Assembly: GCA_947474435.1 (NCBI GenBank)
Contig: CANJII010000016.1
Span: 1-64,000 of the forward strand
DNA from: Chitinophagaceae bacterium
Lineage (GTDB): Bacteria > Bacteroidota > Bacteroidia > Chitinophagales > UBA10324
Reading direction: 5' to 3'
Length of the DNA: 64,000 bases
The position numbers and the translations under genes are program-made. Below, in pieces: positions 49,455 to 58,730 of the stretch (its first letter is position 1; the number at the start of each line of letters is the position of its first letter). The notes below the pieces were generated by a model. It worked only from the letters and a program-made list of their open reading frames with translations. It had not been told where the DNA came from and ran no database searches.

Positions 49455-51410
49455 TTAGTATGTCTTGACAAAAAATAAATTCGTTGTAGGAGATGGAACT
49501 TCAATTTGCATAACTCCATTTCTTTCGTAGTAGTAGAAATAATAAGAAGCGGGTTGCCCATATCCGTCCGAAAATTGAATACTTATCTTATCACTACTTT
49601 GAGTCCAAGTAAAAGCAAAATTTCCAAATTGAAGGATTTCATCATCAATATAAAGTTTCCCTGTTCCATTTGAATATAACCTAATCCAATCGCTTCCGGA
49701 TGTAGATTCATACATCCCACTGAGGGATGCAGAAGATTGCTGACTTGAATAATTATTTGCAGAAGAATAATTATGTGATGAATAAGAATTGTTATTCTGT
49801 TGTTTTGTTTGATTATATTGTTGTTGAAGTTCCTTATCTTTCTTTTTCTGTTCTGATTCCTTATTTGCAATCAATACCTGTTTCTTTTTATCAAATTCTG
49901 TTTGATAATTTATTTCTGTAAAAGAATATTCTGAACTGTTCACTTGATTTTTTAAATCATAACAAGGAAAAATTTCTTTTGAATTCAAATCAATAAAGCG
50001 ATAGTTCCCATTTAATAAATTAGTAGAAATAGCTGAAGCGGAAACTTGGAAAGATTCAATTTTCAAACTTAAATCACTATACAAAATAAAATGACCGCTA
50101 CCCCAATTTGTCACAACACTTCCTTCCGCAACTTCAAATAATTTGAAAGAATAAAAATCAGCAATTGAATTACAAATATTCGCGCGACAATTATTTAAAC
50201 TCGATGATTTCCATGAAAGTAAACTTTCCATGTTTTGAGTTGGAGCTAATTTCTCACTTGAGAATTTGAGATTAAGGTTTAAATAATAATCACCTGAAGG
50301 ATACTTGCACAAACAATATGTATATGTTGAAAGCAGTTGACTTGCTTTTAAAATTTGATTTTTATCCGCGAGGAAATCTGTTTGTGTATATGATGAATGA
50401 GCAATTTTATTTAATTCATTTACTGCTTGCGTATATTCCTTTGAATCAGGATAGTCAATTATGAAATTACAAAAACTATTTTGAGAGTTAATAAACTCAG
50501 CGTACATAAATGCTGCGCTGTCTCTCAACTCTATAATTCTGTAAATCAAATTTGATTCTTTATATGTCCGTATAAAATCGTTGTACCCATTTACAGTATT
50601 AGTTTGCTTTGCAATTTCAAAAGCTACAGTATACAATGATTGCCTTGCATGATATGCATTTTCTGATTCTGGATATTTACTAAGATAAGTATCATATGCT
50701 TCAACAGTATTTTTATTAGTTGCATAATCATAAGCAACTTTTGCCATCAAGTTACTTCCTTCAATTGAATGAATTGAATTGGGATATTGTTTCAAGTAAT
50801 TTGAATATGCATCTTCTGTATTTTCGCTTTTAGCATTTTCAAATGCAACATCAGATTTTTTCTTTACTGCTTCATCCCTTTCTTTCGAATCCGGATATTT
50901 ATTTAAAAACTCTGAGTATGATTCAACAGTGTTTATGTATGATGCTTTATTAAAGGCAATTTTATTTCTTAGCTTGATTGCTTCGATAGCTTGGGTTGAT
51001 TGTGGGAATGTTGAAATAAAATAATTTAATGAATCTTCTGAGTTATTCTTTTTTGCAATTTGAAACCATTGCTCTATTAATTTACTCAGTTCAGTACTTG
51101 CGGAATATGTAATATCAAGATTTTTGTCTGCATAGTAATTTTGGTCTTTAAAAATTAATGCATCATTCAATGAAATCAAAGCACACTGGATACAAAATTT
51201 AAAGCAGGAAGTATCCGCATACATTAAAGCATTTGCAAGATTAATTGCATAAAGATTTGGAGATTTATCCTTTCTGGCATTGGTGAGTTGATTAATTGCC
51301 TTATTGTATTCTTTATTCTCAATATTCTTAAATATGCCTTTGAAATTTTGCGAACTTGCATCTTGGTAAGCTAATAAGAAAATGATAATTACTTTAAATA
51401 TTGGTTTCAT
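49455..51410 (-). CDS. Secreted protein with six 37-residue helical repeats
   Basis: A 651-aa exported protein (signal peptide ending DASSQ). Residues 123-340 hold six tandem repeats of exactly 37 residues with consensus NTxxxYxxFLxKYPxSxxxxxAxxxxxxVAFxxAKxx, a TPR-like (outer-membrane assembly lipoprotein-like) helical solenoid. Residues 345-500 are Cys- and aromatic-rich without a known fold. Then come a Gln/Lys coiled stretch (about 510-545), a Ser/Asn/Tyr linker, and a C-terminal beta domain of about 85 residues (SGMYESTSGSDWIRLY onward). Function unknown; it may bind envelope polymers or proteins. Confidence 0.75.
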   Translation of the reverse strand: MKPIFKVIIIFLLAYQDASSQNFKGIFKNIENKEYNKAINQLTNARKDKSPNLYAINLANALMYADTSCFKFCIQCALISLNDALIFKDQNYYADKNLDITYSASTELSKLIEQWFQIAKKNNSEDSLNYFISTFPQSTQAIEAIKLRNKIAFNKASYINTVESYSEFLNKYPDSKERDEAVKKKSDVAFENAKSENTEDAYSNYLKQYPNSIHSIEGSNLMAKVAYDYATNKNTVEAYDTYLSKYPESENAYHARQSLYTVAFEIAKQTNTVNGYNDFIRTYKESNLIYRIIELRDSAAFMYAEFINSQNSFCNFIIDYPDSKEYTQAVNELNKIAHSSYTQTDFLADKNQILKASQLLSTYTYCLCKYPSGDYYLNLNLKFSSEKLAPTQNMESLLSWKSSSLNNCRANICNSIADFYSFKLFEVAEGSVVTNWGSGHFILYSDLSLKIESFQVSASAISTNLLNGNYRFIDLNSKEIFPCYDLKNQVNSSEYSFTEINYQTEFDKKKQVLIANKESEQKKKDKELQQQYNQTKQQNNNSYSSHNYSSANNYSSQQSSASLSGMYESTSGSDWIRLYSNGTGKLYIDDEILQFGNFAFTWTQSSDKISIQFSDGYGQPASYYFYYYERNGVMQIEVPSPTTNLFFVKTY

Positions 51411-51552
51411 GTTTTTTAGTTATTTTGATTTCCCTGTAAATAAACAAACCAAAAAGTTGTCCACGGAAGATTTTTCTCAGAAAGAAAAATGAAAATCATT
51501 TCTGCTTAACTCCTTTTCTTTACTTTTGAAATCTGAAAACAGACAACTGAAA

Positions 51553-52677
51553 ATGGAAACGCTAACCAAACCAACCAACGCAACTGATAAAGATTTTCTT
51601 CCGCTCAACGGAACTGATTATATAGAATTTTATGTCGGCAACGCTAAGCAGGCATCGTACTTCTATCGTTCTGCTTTTGGTTTCAGTGCGCTTGCTTATG
51701 CAGGACCTGAAACAGGAGTGCGCGATCGTGCGAGTTATGTGTTGCGCCAGAATAAAATCACTTTGGTTTTAACCACACCGTTACACCCAGGAAATGAAAT
51801 TTCGCAGCACATTGAAAAACATGGCGATGGTGTGAAGGTGCTTGCGTTGATGGTGGATGATGCCTATAAATCTTTTGATGAAACTACAAAGCGCGGAGCA
51901 ACTGCATACCTGCAACCGAAAACTTTGAAAGATGATAATGGCGAAGTGCGCATGTCGGGCATTCAATTATATGGTGATACCGTTCATCTATTTATTGAGC
52001 GAAAAAATTACAAGGGAATTTTTCTTCCGGGTTACAAAGCATGGACCTCAACTTTCGAAACAAAATCAGTTGGCTTAAAACATGTTGACCACTGTGTTGG
52101 AAATGTTGGCTGGGGCGAAATGAATACCTGGGTGGATTTTTATGAAAAGGTGATGGGCTTCCGGAATATTTTATCGTTTGATGATAAAGATATTTCTACT
52201 GAGTACTCCGCGCTTATGAGTAAAGTGATGAGCAATGGAAATGGTTATGTGAAATTTCCAATCAACGAACCGGCTGAAGGAAAAAAGAAATCGCAGATTG
52301 AAGAGTACCTGGAATTTTATCATTCGCAGGGAGTACAGCACATTGCGATGGCAACTGATAATATTATTGAAACTGTTACAGAATTGCGGAAGCGCGGCGT
52401 TGAATTTTTAAGTGTGCCTGATTCCTACTATGAAGAACTGACTGCAAGAGTTGGAAGCATAGATGAAGAAATTCAGATTTTGAAAAAGCTGAACATTTTA
52501 GTTGACCGCGATGATGAAGGTTATCTTTTACAGTTATTTTCAAAACCGGTAGAAGACCGACCAACTTTGTTTTTTGAAATTATACAACGCAAGGGTGCGC
52601 AATCTTTCGGCAAAGGAAATTTCAAAGCATTGTTTGAATCCATTGAACGCGAACAGGAACTCAGAGGAAATTTATAA
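51553..52677 (+). CDS. hppD: 4-Hydroxyphenylpyruvate dioxygenase
   Basis: A 374-aa two-domain vicinal-oxygen-chelate enzyme. Fe(II) ligands are His in KHVDHCVGN, His in GVQHIAMATDN and Glu in LFFEIIQRKG; GRGAT- and FSKPVEDRPT-type motifs are present near the C-terminus. It turns 4-hydroxyphenylpyruvate to homogentisate with O2 in tyrosine breakdown, so this organism also lives aerobically. I start at ATG 51553 (METLTKPT); the frame extends to a TTG nine codons upstream. Confidence 0.93.
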   Translation: METLTKPTNATDKDFLPLNGTDYIEFYVGNAKQASYFYRSAFGFSALAYAGPETGVRDRASYVLRQNKITLVLTTPLHPGNEISQHIEKHGDGVKVLALMVDDAYKSFDETTKRGATAYLQPKTLKDDNGEVRMSGIQLYGDTVHLFIERKNYKGIFLPGYKAWTSTFETKSVGLKHVDHCVGNVGWGEMNTWVDFYEKVMGFRNILSFDDKDISTEYSALMSKVMSNGNGYVKFPINEPAEGKKKSQIEEYLEFYHSQGVQHIAMATDNIIETVTELRKRGVEFLSVPDSYYEELTARVGSIDEEIQILKKLNILVDRDDEGYLLQLFSKPVEDRPTLFFEIIQRKGAQSFGKGNFKALFESIEREQELRGNL

Positions 52678-52703
52678 ATCAGCACGACACATAAAAAAAC
52701 ACC

Positions 52704-53114
52704 ATGAAGAATTTCAATCATTCAATAAAAGCAGGCACTGTTTTATTTTTTCTGTTCTTGTCATTCACTTCTAAAGCACAGGTAAATACCGATGTGATGG
52801 AAGCACGACTTTGTAAAAGCTGGGGTTTAGCAAAAATTGAAGACGGAACAAAAACACAGGTTGCTGATGAAGCGCAAAAGGAATATCGCTTAATCTTTAA
52901 TAAAGATTTAACCGTGCAGCAAGGTTTAGCACCCGATGGTTTTATTCCCGGCACCTGGCAATTGGATGAAACAGCTTCCAACATTACCATCACTGATAAA
53001 AGCACAAAGACTTCTTATAAAATGAAAATCATAAAACTCACAACTGATGAGTTAGTGCTTCAGCAAAATGATGATGCGCGCACAATGATTATTTATTACA
53101 AAGCTGCTTTATAA
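52704..53114 (+). CDS. Secreted lipocalin-like protein
   Basis: A 136-aa exported protein (signal peptide ending FTSKAQ). The mature part (LCKSWGLAKIEDG, then YRLIFNKDLTV, GTWQLDETASNITITDKS, ITTDELVLQQ-like end) matches the short lipocalin-like domain common in Bacteroidota secreted proteins. Ligand unknown. It follows hppD by 26 bp and precedes a YiiX-like gene by 8 bp. Confidence 0.7.
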   Translation: MKNFNHSIKAGTVLFFLFLSFTSKAQVNTDVMEARLCKSWGLAKIEDGTKTQVADEAQKEYRLIFNKDLTVQQGLAPDGFIPGTWQLDETASNITITDKSTKTSYKMKIIKLTTDELVLQQNDDARTMIIYYKAAL

Positions 53115-53122
53115 TTTATTCA

Positions 53123-53761
53123 GTGAAAAAATATTTTTCTGTTTCTGCTTATTCATTGCTTTCTTGTTTATTTTTCATTCAGTTATTTTTCTCATCCTGC
53201 TCACCTGATTTATCAGTTATTAAAGAGGGCGACATTATTTTTCAAACTTCTTTATCTGCACAAAGCAAGGCCATACAATCAGCCACTCATTCAGTTTACA
53301 GTCATTGCGGTTTGGTGTTAAACGACAGTCTTGGAAAATTATTTGTGATTGAAGCTGTGCAACCGGTTTCGAAAACTCCTTTGGAAGAATGGATAAAAAA
53401 AGGAGAAGACAAACATTTTGTTGATTGCCGTTTAAAAAATTCGCAAAACATTTTATCGAAAGGAATTTTAAGCAAGATGAAAAAAATTGCTTCACAACAA
53501 TTGGGAAAAGAATACGATGATGAATTTAACTGGAGTGATGAAAAGATGTATTGTTCCGAACTCGTTTATAAAATTTATTACTACACAACCGGTTTGGAAT
53601 TATCAAAACCTGTTGCGCTTAAAACTTTTGATTTAACATCGCCGGATGTAAAATCAAAAATGGAAGAACAGTATCACGGCAAAATTCCATTGACAGAATT
53701 ATGTATTTCGCCTCAACAATTATTTGAATCGCCGTTGCTCGAAAAAATTTTAGAAGATTAA
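53123..53761 (+). CDS. YiiX/YebB-like permuted NlpC/P60 lipoprotein
   Basis: A 212-aa lipoprotein (lipobox FFSSCSPD) starting at GTG. It has the permuted papain-fold pattern of YiiX: KEGDIIFQTSLSAQSKAIQSAT, the catalytic His in YSHCGLV, then GKEYDDEFNWSDEKMYCSELVYKIYY with the nucleophilic Cys. Such enzymes hydrolyse amide or lipid-ester bonds; substrate unknown. It is translated close behind the lipocalin-like gene. Confidence 0.8.
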   Translation: MKKYFSVSAYSLLSCLFFIQLFFSSCSPDLSVIKEGDIIFQTSLSAQSKAIQSATHSVYSHCGLVLNDSLGKLFVIEAVQPVSKTPLEEWIKKGEDKHFVDCRLKNSQNILSKGILSKMKKIASQQLGKEYDDEFNWSDEKMYCSELVYKIYYYTTGLELSKPVALKTFDLTSPDVKSKMEEQYHGKIPLTELCISPQQLFESPLLEKILED

Positions 53762-54217
53762 TATTTCTGAATTTTATTTTCATTTAATTATTTCAAATTG
53801 AATTTTCTCAATGAAAATTCATGTTCAACAACAACATAAATTCATTTTTGTGATTTCATTTTTTGATTTCAATCAATCAATGTGAAAGAAAATTTATTTA
53901 TATTTTATAAATAAAATATTTTTTGTGCTGATTAGTGAACACATTTTAATTTTCATTTTTGTTCTGCATTGCAAATTTTATTTTGATGAAATCACAAATT
54001 CGGTTTCTGATTTATTATTTAAAAACTGCTTTGAATTAATTTATCAATTCGCTGTAACTATTTACAGCAACATGTTTCAGCGAATTCGTTTTTTTGTCTT
54101 TAAAATATTCTGTTTCGTTGTTAAGTCCGTAACTGAAAAATTTCATTGAAGAAATCTGCTATCACAAAAAATATTTTTGTCGCAACATTGTATAAAGATT
54201 TCATTTCATCATCTGCT

Positions 54218-54237
54218 ATTCACAAATTGTTGTGAAT
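54218..54237. promoter_or_regulatory. Inverted repeat ATTCACAA-N4-TTGTGAAT
   Basis: Perfect 8-bp arms. The core TCACAAATTG-TTGTGA resembles the TATCACAAATTGTGATA core at 58666-58682 with two or three extra bases in the middle. Confidence 0.4.
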
Positions 54238-54282
54238 AAAGAAGCGATAAAATGCAAGCGACTTCATAATGTTTTGTTAGAC

Positions 54283-54293
54283 TTGTGATACCA
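54283..54293. promoter_or_regulatory. Half-site TTGTGATACCA upstream of the mini-gene
   Basis: Exact 11-bp copy of the right arm of the palindrome at 58663-58685, ending 13 bp before the mini-gene start codon. The left arm is not kept. Confidence 0.4.
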
Positions 54294-54306
54294 AAATTTT
54301 TTAACT

Positions 54307-54381
54307 ATGGCTACAAAAGCAAAAAAAGCTGCTAAGAAACCTGCTAAGAAGGCGAAAAAAGCGGCTAAGAAAAAGAAATAG
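54307..54381 (+). CDS. 24-residue Lys/Ala-rich mini-protein
   Basis: ATG followed by 23 codons and TAG. The product begins MATKAKKAAKKPAKKAKK and ends AAKKKK: 14 Lys, 7 Ala, one Thr, one Pro. This is a histone H1/HU-tail-like composition, likely to bind nucleic acid. A strong terminator follows 24 bp after the stop and a palindromic half-site precedes it, so it looks like a real transcription unit. Alternatively the transcript is a small RNA and the frame incidental, though a frame so regular in K/A is unlikely by chance. Confidence 0.6.
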   Translation: MATKAKKAAKKPAKKAKKAAKKKK

Positions 54382-54405
54382 ATTTTCTTTTCTCTTGAAG
54401 AACTC

Positions 54406-54436
54406 AAAGGGCACCAGTGGTGCCCTTTAGTTTTTT
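54406..54436 (+). terminator. Rho-independent terminator of the mini-gene
   Basis: 10-bp stem AAAGGGCACC-AGT-GGTGCCCTTT followed by AG and six T. It is a textbook terminator immediately after the Lys/Ala mini-gene. Confidence 0.9.
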
Positions 54437-54907
54437 ATACAAGTCCCGATTTATATTTTCTGTTTTATTAGAACAGCCTTATCCCCAATGAGAATTCAAT
54501 AAATTGAAGCAACAAAAAATTTTATTCATTTCATATTAATTGAAATAAAAATTGTCCGGATAAATTATTTATGTGTGAATTGAAATTGTATTCATTCAAA
54601 AAAAATTAATGAATTTAATTCCTTTTTTAAAAATAAAATATTGAAATCATTATTTCAAAAAAAGTGAAACGCGAAATTTTTTTCGTAAATTATTATTTCG
54701 AAAAAAAATTATTGATAGAATTATTTAAGCCTTAGTAGAAGATTCCATCAATATATTTTTAAAAATTATTAATTCGTTTGGTATGAAATAAGGTTAGACC
54801 TCAATCATTTTTTTCTATTGAGGTTTATTAATAAGCAATAAATTTCTGAATGAATCGAAAAGGAATTGACTATGAAAAAATTATAGTCAGTAAATAAAAT
54901 TTATAAA
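54437..54907. other. AT-rich intergenic region, no gene seen
   Basis: About 470 bp of extremely AT-rich DNA. Two weak hairpins are visible: ACCTCAAT/ATTGAGGT (54798-54824) and TGACTAT/ATAGTCA (54868-54890), the second perhaps ending the M23 peptidase transcript. No coding frame is credible. Confidence 0.5.
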
Positions 54908-55879
54908 TCAATCAAGTGATTGACCGTTTCGTTCAGCTAACTCGAGCATCTGTTGAAATTCTTCAGGAGTTAAATCACTGTAGAAAAAATTTATCGGATT
55001 TATTTTCCGTCCGTTTTTTATCACTTCGTAATGACAATGTGGTCCGGTTGATTTTCCGGTGTTGCCTACATATCCAATCACATCACCCCGATTTACTTTT
55101 TGTCCGATCTTCACTTTCACTCTGCTCATGTGACCATACAATGTCTGATAACCATAACCGTGAGTGAGTATAACATGGTTACCATAATCACGACTACCAT
55201 AATCAACCAAGCTTACTGTTCCGTTTCCGGTTGCATAAATCGGCGTACCAATCGGTGCAGTGAAATCTATTCCTTCGTGCATGCGAGGTACTTTATATAT
55301 CGGATCAATGCGCACACCGAAACCTGAACCGATTCTTTTTAAATCTTTATTCGCCACGGGTTGAATCGCGGGAATAGAAGAAAGCATTTCAGTTTTATTC
55401 TGAATCAGTTTCGCCAATGCATCATATGATTTTGATTGAATGTACATTTTGTAACGAGTCTGTGTCAACTTCAACCAACTGCTTTTCATTAACTCCGCAT
55501 CATCATAACCATTCAACTCTTCAAACCGATTGGAACCACCGTAACCTGCATCACGCATGCTTGATGGAATTGGTTCAGCTTCAAAAATCACTCTGTATAT
55601 ATTGTCATCTCGGTCCTGCAAATCAATAAGTGCCTCTCCCATTTCATCAAGCTTATCATTCAATACATCATACTGATATTGCAGTTGTGATAATTCGCGC
55701 TTCAGTTTTTTCTCTTTCGGAGAATCCAGATAAGTGTAAGCCAGATACACAATGATAAATGCAAACACACTCGCCGCAGAAAGAAATCCAAGCACCACCC
55801 GGAATTTTTTCCAGGCGCTCTCCACATATTTTTCGTATCGGAGACTTTTTGGATTATAGTAATACTTAATTTTTTTCAT
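54908..55879 (-). CDS. M23-family metallopeptidase, membrane anchored
   Basis: A 323-aa protein: basic N-terminus, one membrane helix (about residues 28-50), a coiled coil (KEKKLKRELSQLQYQYDVLNDKLDEM) and a C-terminal LytM domain. Zinc and catalytic residues are in RMHEGIDFTAP (His, Asp), LYGHMSRVKV and GPHCHYEVIKNG (His-x-His). It cuts or, as an activator, stimulates cutting of peptidoglycan cross-links. It is divergent from alaS by 147 bp, a common arrangement in Bacteroidota. Confidence 0.9.
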   Translation of the reverse strand: MKKIKYYYNPKSLRYEKYVESAWKKFRVVLGFLSAASVFAFIIVYLAYTYLDSPKEKKLKRELSQLQYQYDVLNDKLDEMGEALIDLQDRDDNIYRVIFEAEPIPSSMRDAGYGGSNRFEELNGYDDAELMKSSWLKLTQTRYKMYIQSKSYDALAKLIQNKTEMLSSIPAIQPVANKDLKRIGSGFGVRIDPIYKVPRMHEGIDFTAPIGTPIYATGNGTVSLVDYGSRDYGNHVILTHGYGYQTLYGHMSRVKVKIGQKVNRGDVIGYVGNTGKSTGPHCHYEVIKNGRKINPINFFYSDLTPEEFQQMLELAERNGQSLD

Positions 55880-56026
55880 TTGCTCTCACTGTTAATATTG
55901 TTCTTGTTATTGCTTGTTCACGATTTCCGCTATGCAGGTATCATTTATTACTTTTGACCCTTCCAATTTTCAAACGCAAATTACTAAAAACAAAAGTTTA
56001 AGCAATAGTAGTTTTATCTTTTCATT

Positions 56027-58660
56027 ATGATGACATCTAAAGAAATCAGAAAAACATTTCTCGAATTTTTTAAATCGAAGAATCACTTAATAGTTCCGAG
56101 CGCACCGATTGTGGTGAAGAATGACCCGACATTGATGTTCACGAATGCGGGAATGAATCAGTTCAAAGATTTTTTTCTTGGCAATCAAACTCCGACTGCA
56201 CCGCGTATTGCTGATACACAAAAATGTTTGCGGGTGTCGGGCAAGCACAATGATTTGGAAGAAGTTGGAATTGATACTTATCACCACACGATGTTCGAGA
56301 TGCTGGGCAACTGGAGTTTCGGTGATTACTTTAAGAAGGAGGCGATTGAATGGGCATGGGAATTACTGACAGAAGTTTATAAAATTCCGAAGGAGCAATT
56401 GTATGTAACGATTTTCGAAGGTGATGCGAAAGAAAAATTAGAGCGAGATAATGAGTCCTATACTATATGGTCGAAATTGATTGATGAATCGCGCATCATT
56501 AACGGAAACAAGAAAGATAATTTCTGGGAGATGGGAGAAACCGGTCCGTGTGGTCCGTGTTCTGAAATTCATGTTGACATTCGCCCTGAAGAAGAACGGA
56601 AAAAAGGTGACGGAAAAAATTTCGTGAACGCAAGTCATCCCGAAGTAATTGAAATCTGGAACAATGTATTTATTCAGTTCAATCGAAAAGCAGATGGTTC
56701 ACTTGAACAACTGCCTGCAAAACATGTTGACACCGGAATGGGTTTCGAGCGATTGGTGCGGGTGTTACAGCAGAAGCGAAGCAATTATGATTCGGATGTT
56801 TTTACTCCGCTGATAAATTTTATTGAACAGAAGAGTAAAATAAAATATGGTGCTTCAGGAAAATCCGACATAGCGATGCGCGTGATGAGCGACCATATTC
56901 GCGCTATCAGTTTTGCGATTGCTGATGGGCAACTTCCATCGAACAACGGAGCGGGATATGTGATTCGCAGAATTCTTCGTCGCGCGGTTCGTTATTCATA
57001 TAGTTACCTGAACATTGAATCACCCATAATTAATGAATTGGTTCCGGTGCTTGCTGAACAATTTGACGGCGTGTTTCCTGAATTAAAAGCGCAACAGGAT
57101 TTTGTTCAGAAAGTAATTCTGGAAGAAGAAACTTCTTTCTTAAAAACTTTAGATGCAGGACTGAAACGAATTTCTACACTTGAAGAAAAAGCAGAAAAAG
57201 ATTTTACACTCGATGGTAAAACTGCTTTTGAATTATATGATACTTATGGTTTTCCTCTTGACCTGACTAAATTGATTGTTGCAGAAAAAAACTGGAAGCT
57301 GGATGAAGATGGTTTCAATTCAGAAATGGCGCAACAAAAAGATCGTTCGCGAAAAGATGCGGCGAGTGAAACAGGTGACTGGATAATTCTGAATGATGCT
57401 GACCGAACTGAATTTATCGGGTATGATTTTCTGGACGCGGAAACTGTTGTGCTGAAATACAGAGAACAAAAAGTAAAAGACAAAAAAGTTTTTCAGTTGG
57501 TGCTTGGCAAGACACCCTTCTATGCAGAGAGTGGCGGACAGGTTGGTGATAAAGGATTACTTGATTTCGGTGGAGAAAAAATTTCGGTGCTTGATACGAA
57601 AAAAGAAAACGACCTGAATATTTTGTATGTCAATAAACTTCCGGCGAAGATTGATGGAACTGTTAATGCGAAGGTTGATGTGGGTTTAAGAGGCGCAACT
57701 ATTTTAAATCACAGCGCGACACACTTGCTTCATGCGGCTTTGCGAAAAGTGTTGGGCACGCATGTGCAACAAAAAGGTTCGCTCGTGGCTCCTGATTATC
57801 TGCGATTTGATTTTTCTCATTTCGCAAAAATGACGGAAGAAGAATTAGAGAAAGTGCAAAGCATCGTGAATGAAAAAATCCGTGAGGATATTCATCTCGA
57901 TGAAAAAAGAAATGTTCCAATCAAGCAGGCAACCGAAACCGGAGCAATGGCTTTGTTCGGTGAGAAGTATGGCGACTTTGTTCGCGTGATAACTTTTGAT
58001 AAAAACTATTCAGTGGAATTATGCGGAGGAAATCATGCAAGCAGTACAGGCAAAATTGGATTCTTCATCATCTCTGCTGAAACGGCGGTGGCTGCTGGAG
58101 TGCGGAGGATAGAAGCCATCACTGGTGCTGCTGCTGAAAAATTTATTCGTGCGCAGCTGCAAACTGTTGATGCCATAAAAGCACAACTCAACAATCCGAA
58201 AGATGTGGTGACTTCAATCGTGCAACTGAAGGATGAAAATGAAAAACTGAAAAAGGAAATTGAGCGATACATCAACCTCCAGGTTACAGTGGTGAAAGAT
58301 TCATTGGTAAAAAAAGCAGAAGCCCTGAACGGAATGAATGTGGTGAGCGGTGTGGTGAGTGTGCCTTCGATGGATGCACTGAAGAAATTGTGTTACGATG
58401 TGAAGAATGAAATTAAAAATATTTTCATGGTAGTGGGAACGGAAGCGGAGGGGAAAGCAATGATTGCCGTGATGATTGATGAAGAATTAGTAAAGACAAA
58501 AAATCTGAATGCCGGAAAAATAATTAAAGAAATTTCTGCAGAGATAAACGGTGGCGGTGGTGGTCAACCTCACTTTGCAACAGCGGGGGGAACGAATGCT
58601 AAGGGATTGGAGAAGGCGATTGAATTGGCTAGAGAAAAAATTAATGAGGTGAGTGTTTGA
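56027..58660 (+). CDS. alaS: Alanine--tRNA ligase
   Basis: An 877-aa full-length AlaRS. Class II catalytic core from TSKEIRKTFLEFFKSKNH and PTLMFTNAGMNQFKDFFLG; the editing domain zinc motif is in HSATHLLHAALRKVLG and SVELCGGNHASSTGKIG; the C-Ala domain ends with GGGGGQPHFATAGG. The first two codons are both ATG, so the start could be one codon later. Housekeeping. Confidence 0.97.
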   Translation: MMTSKEIRKTFLEFFKSKNHLIVPSAPIVVKNDPTLMFTNAGMNQFKDFFLGNQTPTAPRIADTQKCLRVSGKHNDLEEVGIDTYHHTMFEMLGNWSFGDYFKKEAIEWAWELLTEVYKIPKEQLYVTIFEGDAKEKLERDNESYTIWSKLIDESRIINGNKKDNFWEMGETGPCGPCSEIHVDIRPEEERKKGDGKNFVNASHPEVIEIWNNVFIQFNRKADGSLEQLPAKHVDTGMGFERLVRVLQQKRSNYDSDVFTPLINFIEQKSKIKYGASGKSDIAMRVMSDHIRAISFAIADGQLPSNNGAGYVIRRILRRAVRYSYSYLNIESPIINELVPVLAEQFDGVFPELKAQQDFVQKVILEEETSFLKTLDAGLKRISTLEEKAEKDFTLDGKTAFELYDTYGFPLDLTKLIVAEKNWKLDEDGFNSEMAQQKDRSRKDAASETGDWIILNDADRTEFIGYDFLDAETVVLKYREQKVKDKKVFQLVLGKTPFYAESGGQVGDKGLLDFGGEKISVLDTKKENDLNILYVNKLPAKIDGTVNAKVDVGLRGATILNHSATHLLHAALRKVLGTHVQQKGSLVAPDYLRFDFSHFAKMTEEELEKVQSIVNEKIREDIHLDEKRNVPIKQATETGAMALFGEKYGDFVRVITFDKNYSVELCGGNHASSTGKIGFFIISAETAVAAGVRRIEAITGAAAEKFIRAQLQTVDAIKAQLNNPKDVVTSIVQLKDENEKLKKEIERYINLQVTVVKDSLVKKAEALNGMNVVSGVVSVPSMDALKKLCYDVKNEIKNIFMVVGTEAEGKAMIAVMIDEELVKTKNLNAGKIIKEISAEINGGGGGQPHFATAGGTNAKGLEKAIELAREKINEVSV

Positions 58661-58662
58661 TG

Positions 58663-58685
58663 TGGTATCACAAATTGTGATACCA
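58663..58685. promoter_or_regulatory. Perfect 23-bp palindrome before the ORF6N gene
   Basis: 11-bp arms TGGTATCACAA and TTGTGATACCA around one central base, two bases after alaS and 45 bp upstream of the ORF6N start. It has no T-run, so it is an operator rather than a terminator. Its right arm recurs before the Lys/Ala mini-gene. Confidence 0.65.
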
Positions 58686-58730
58686 GTACTTTGAGGTTGT
58701 TCAGATTATTTTTGTTTGAATCGAATAAAG

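Larger units (their letters stand above)
53762..54306. other. AT-rich intergenic region before the Lys/Ala mini-gene
   Basis: About 545 bp, very AT-rich. An open frame of 74 codons at 53925-54149 lacks family signs and is Phe/Ile-rich, so I do not call it. The last 100 bp hold an inverted repeat (54218-54237) and a half palindrome (54283-54293), both related to the palindrome upstream of the ORF6N gene. The mini-gene promoter must lie here. Confidence 0.5.

Noticed and set aside
53925-54149. 74-codon open frame in the AT-rich region
   Set aside because: Phe/Ile-rich with no family pattern, no conserved start context and typical of chance frames in AT-rich DNA.
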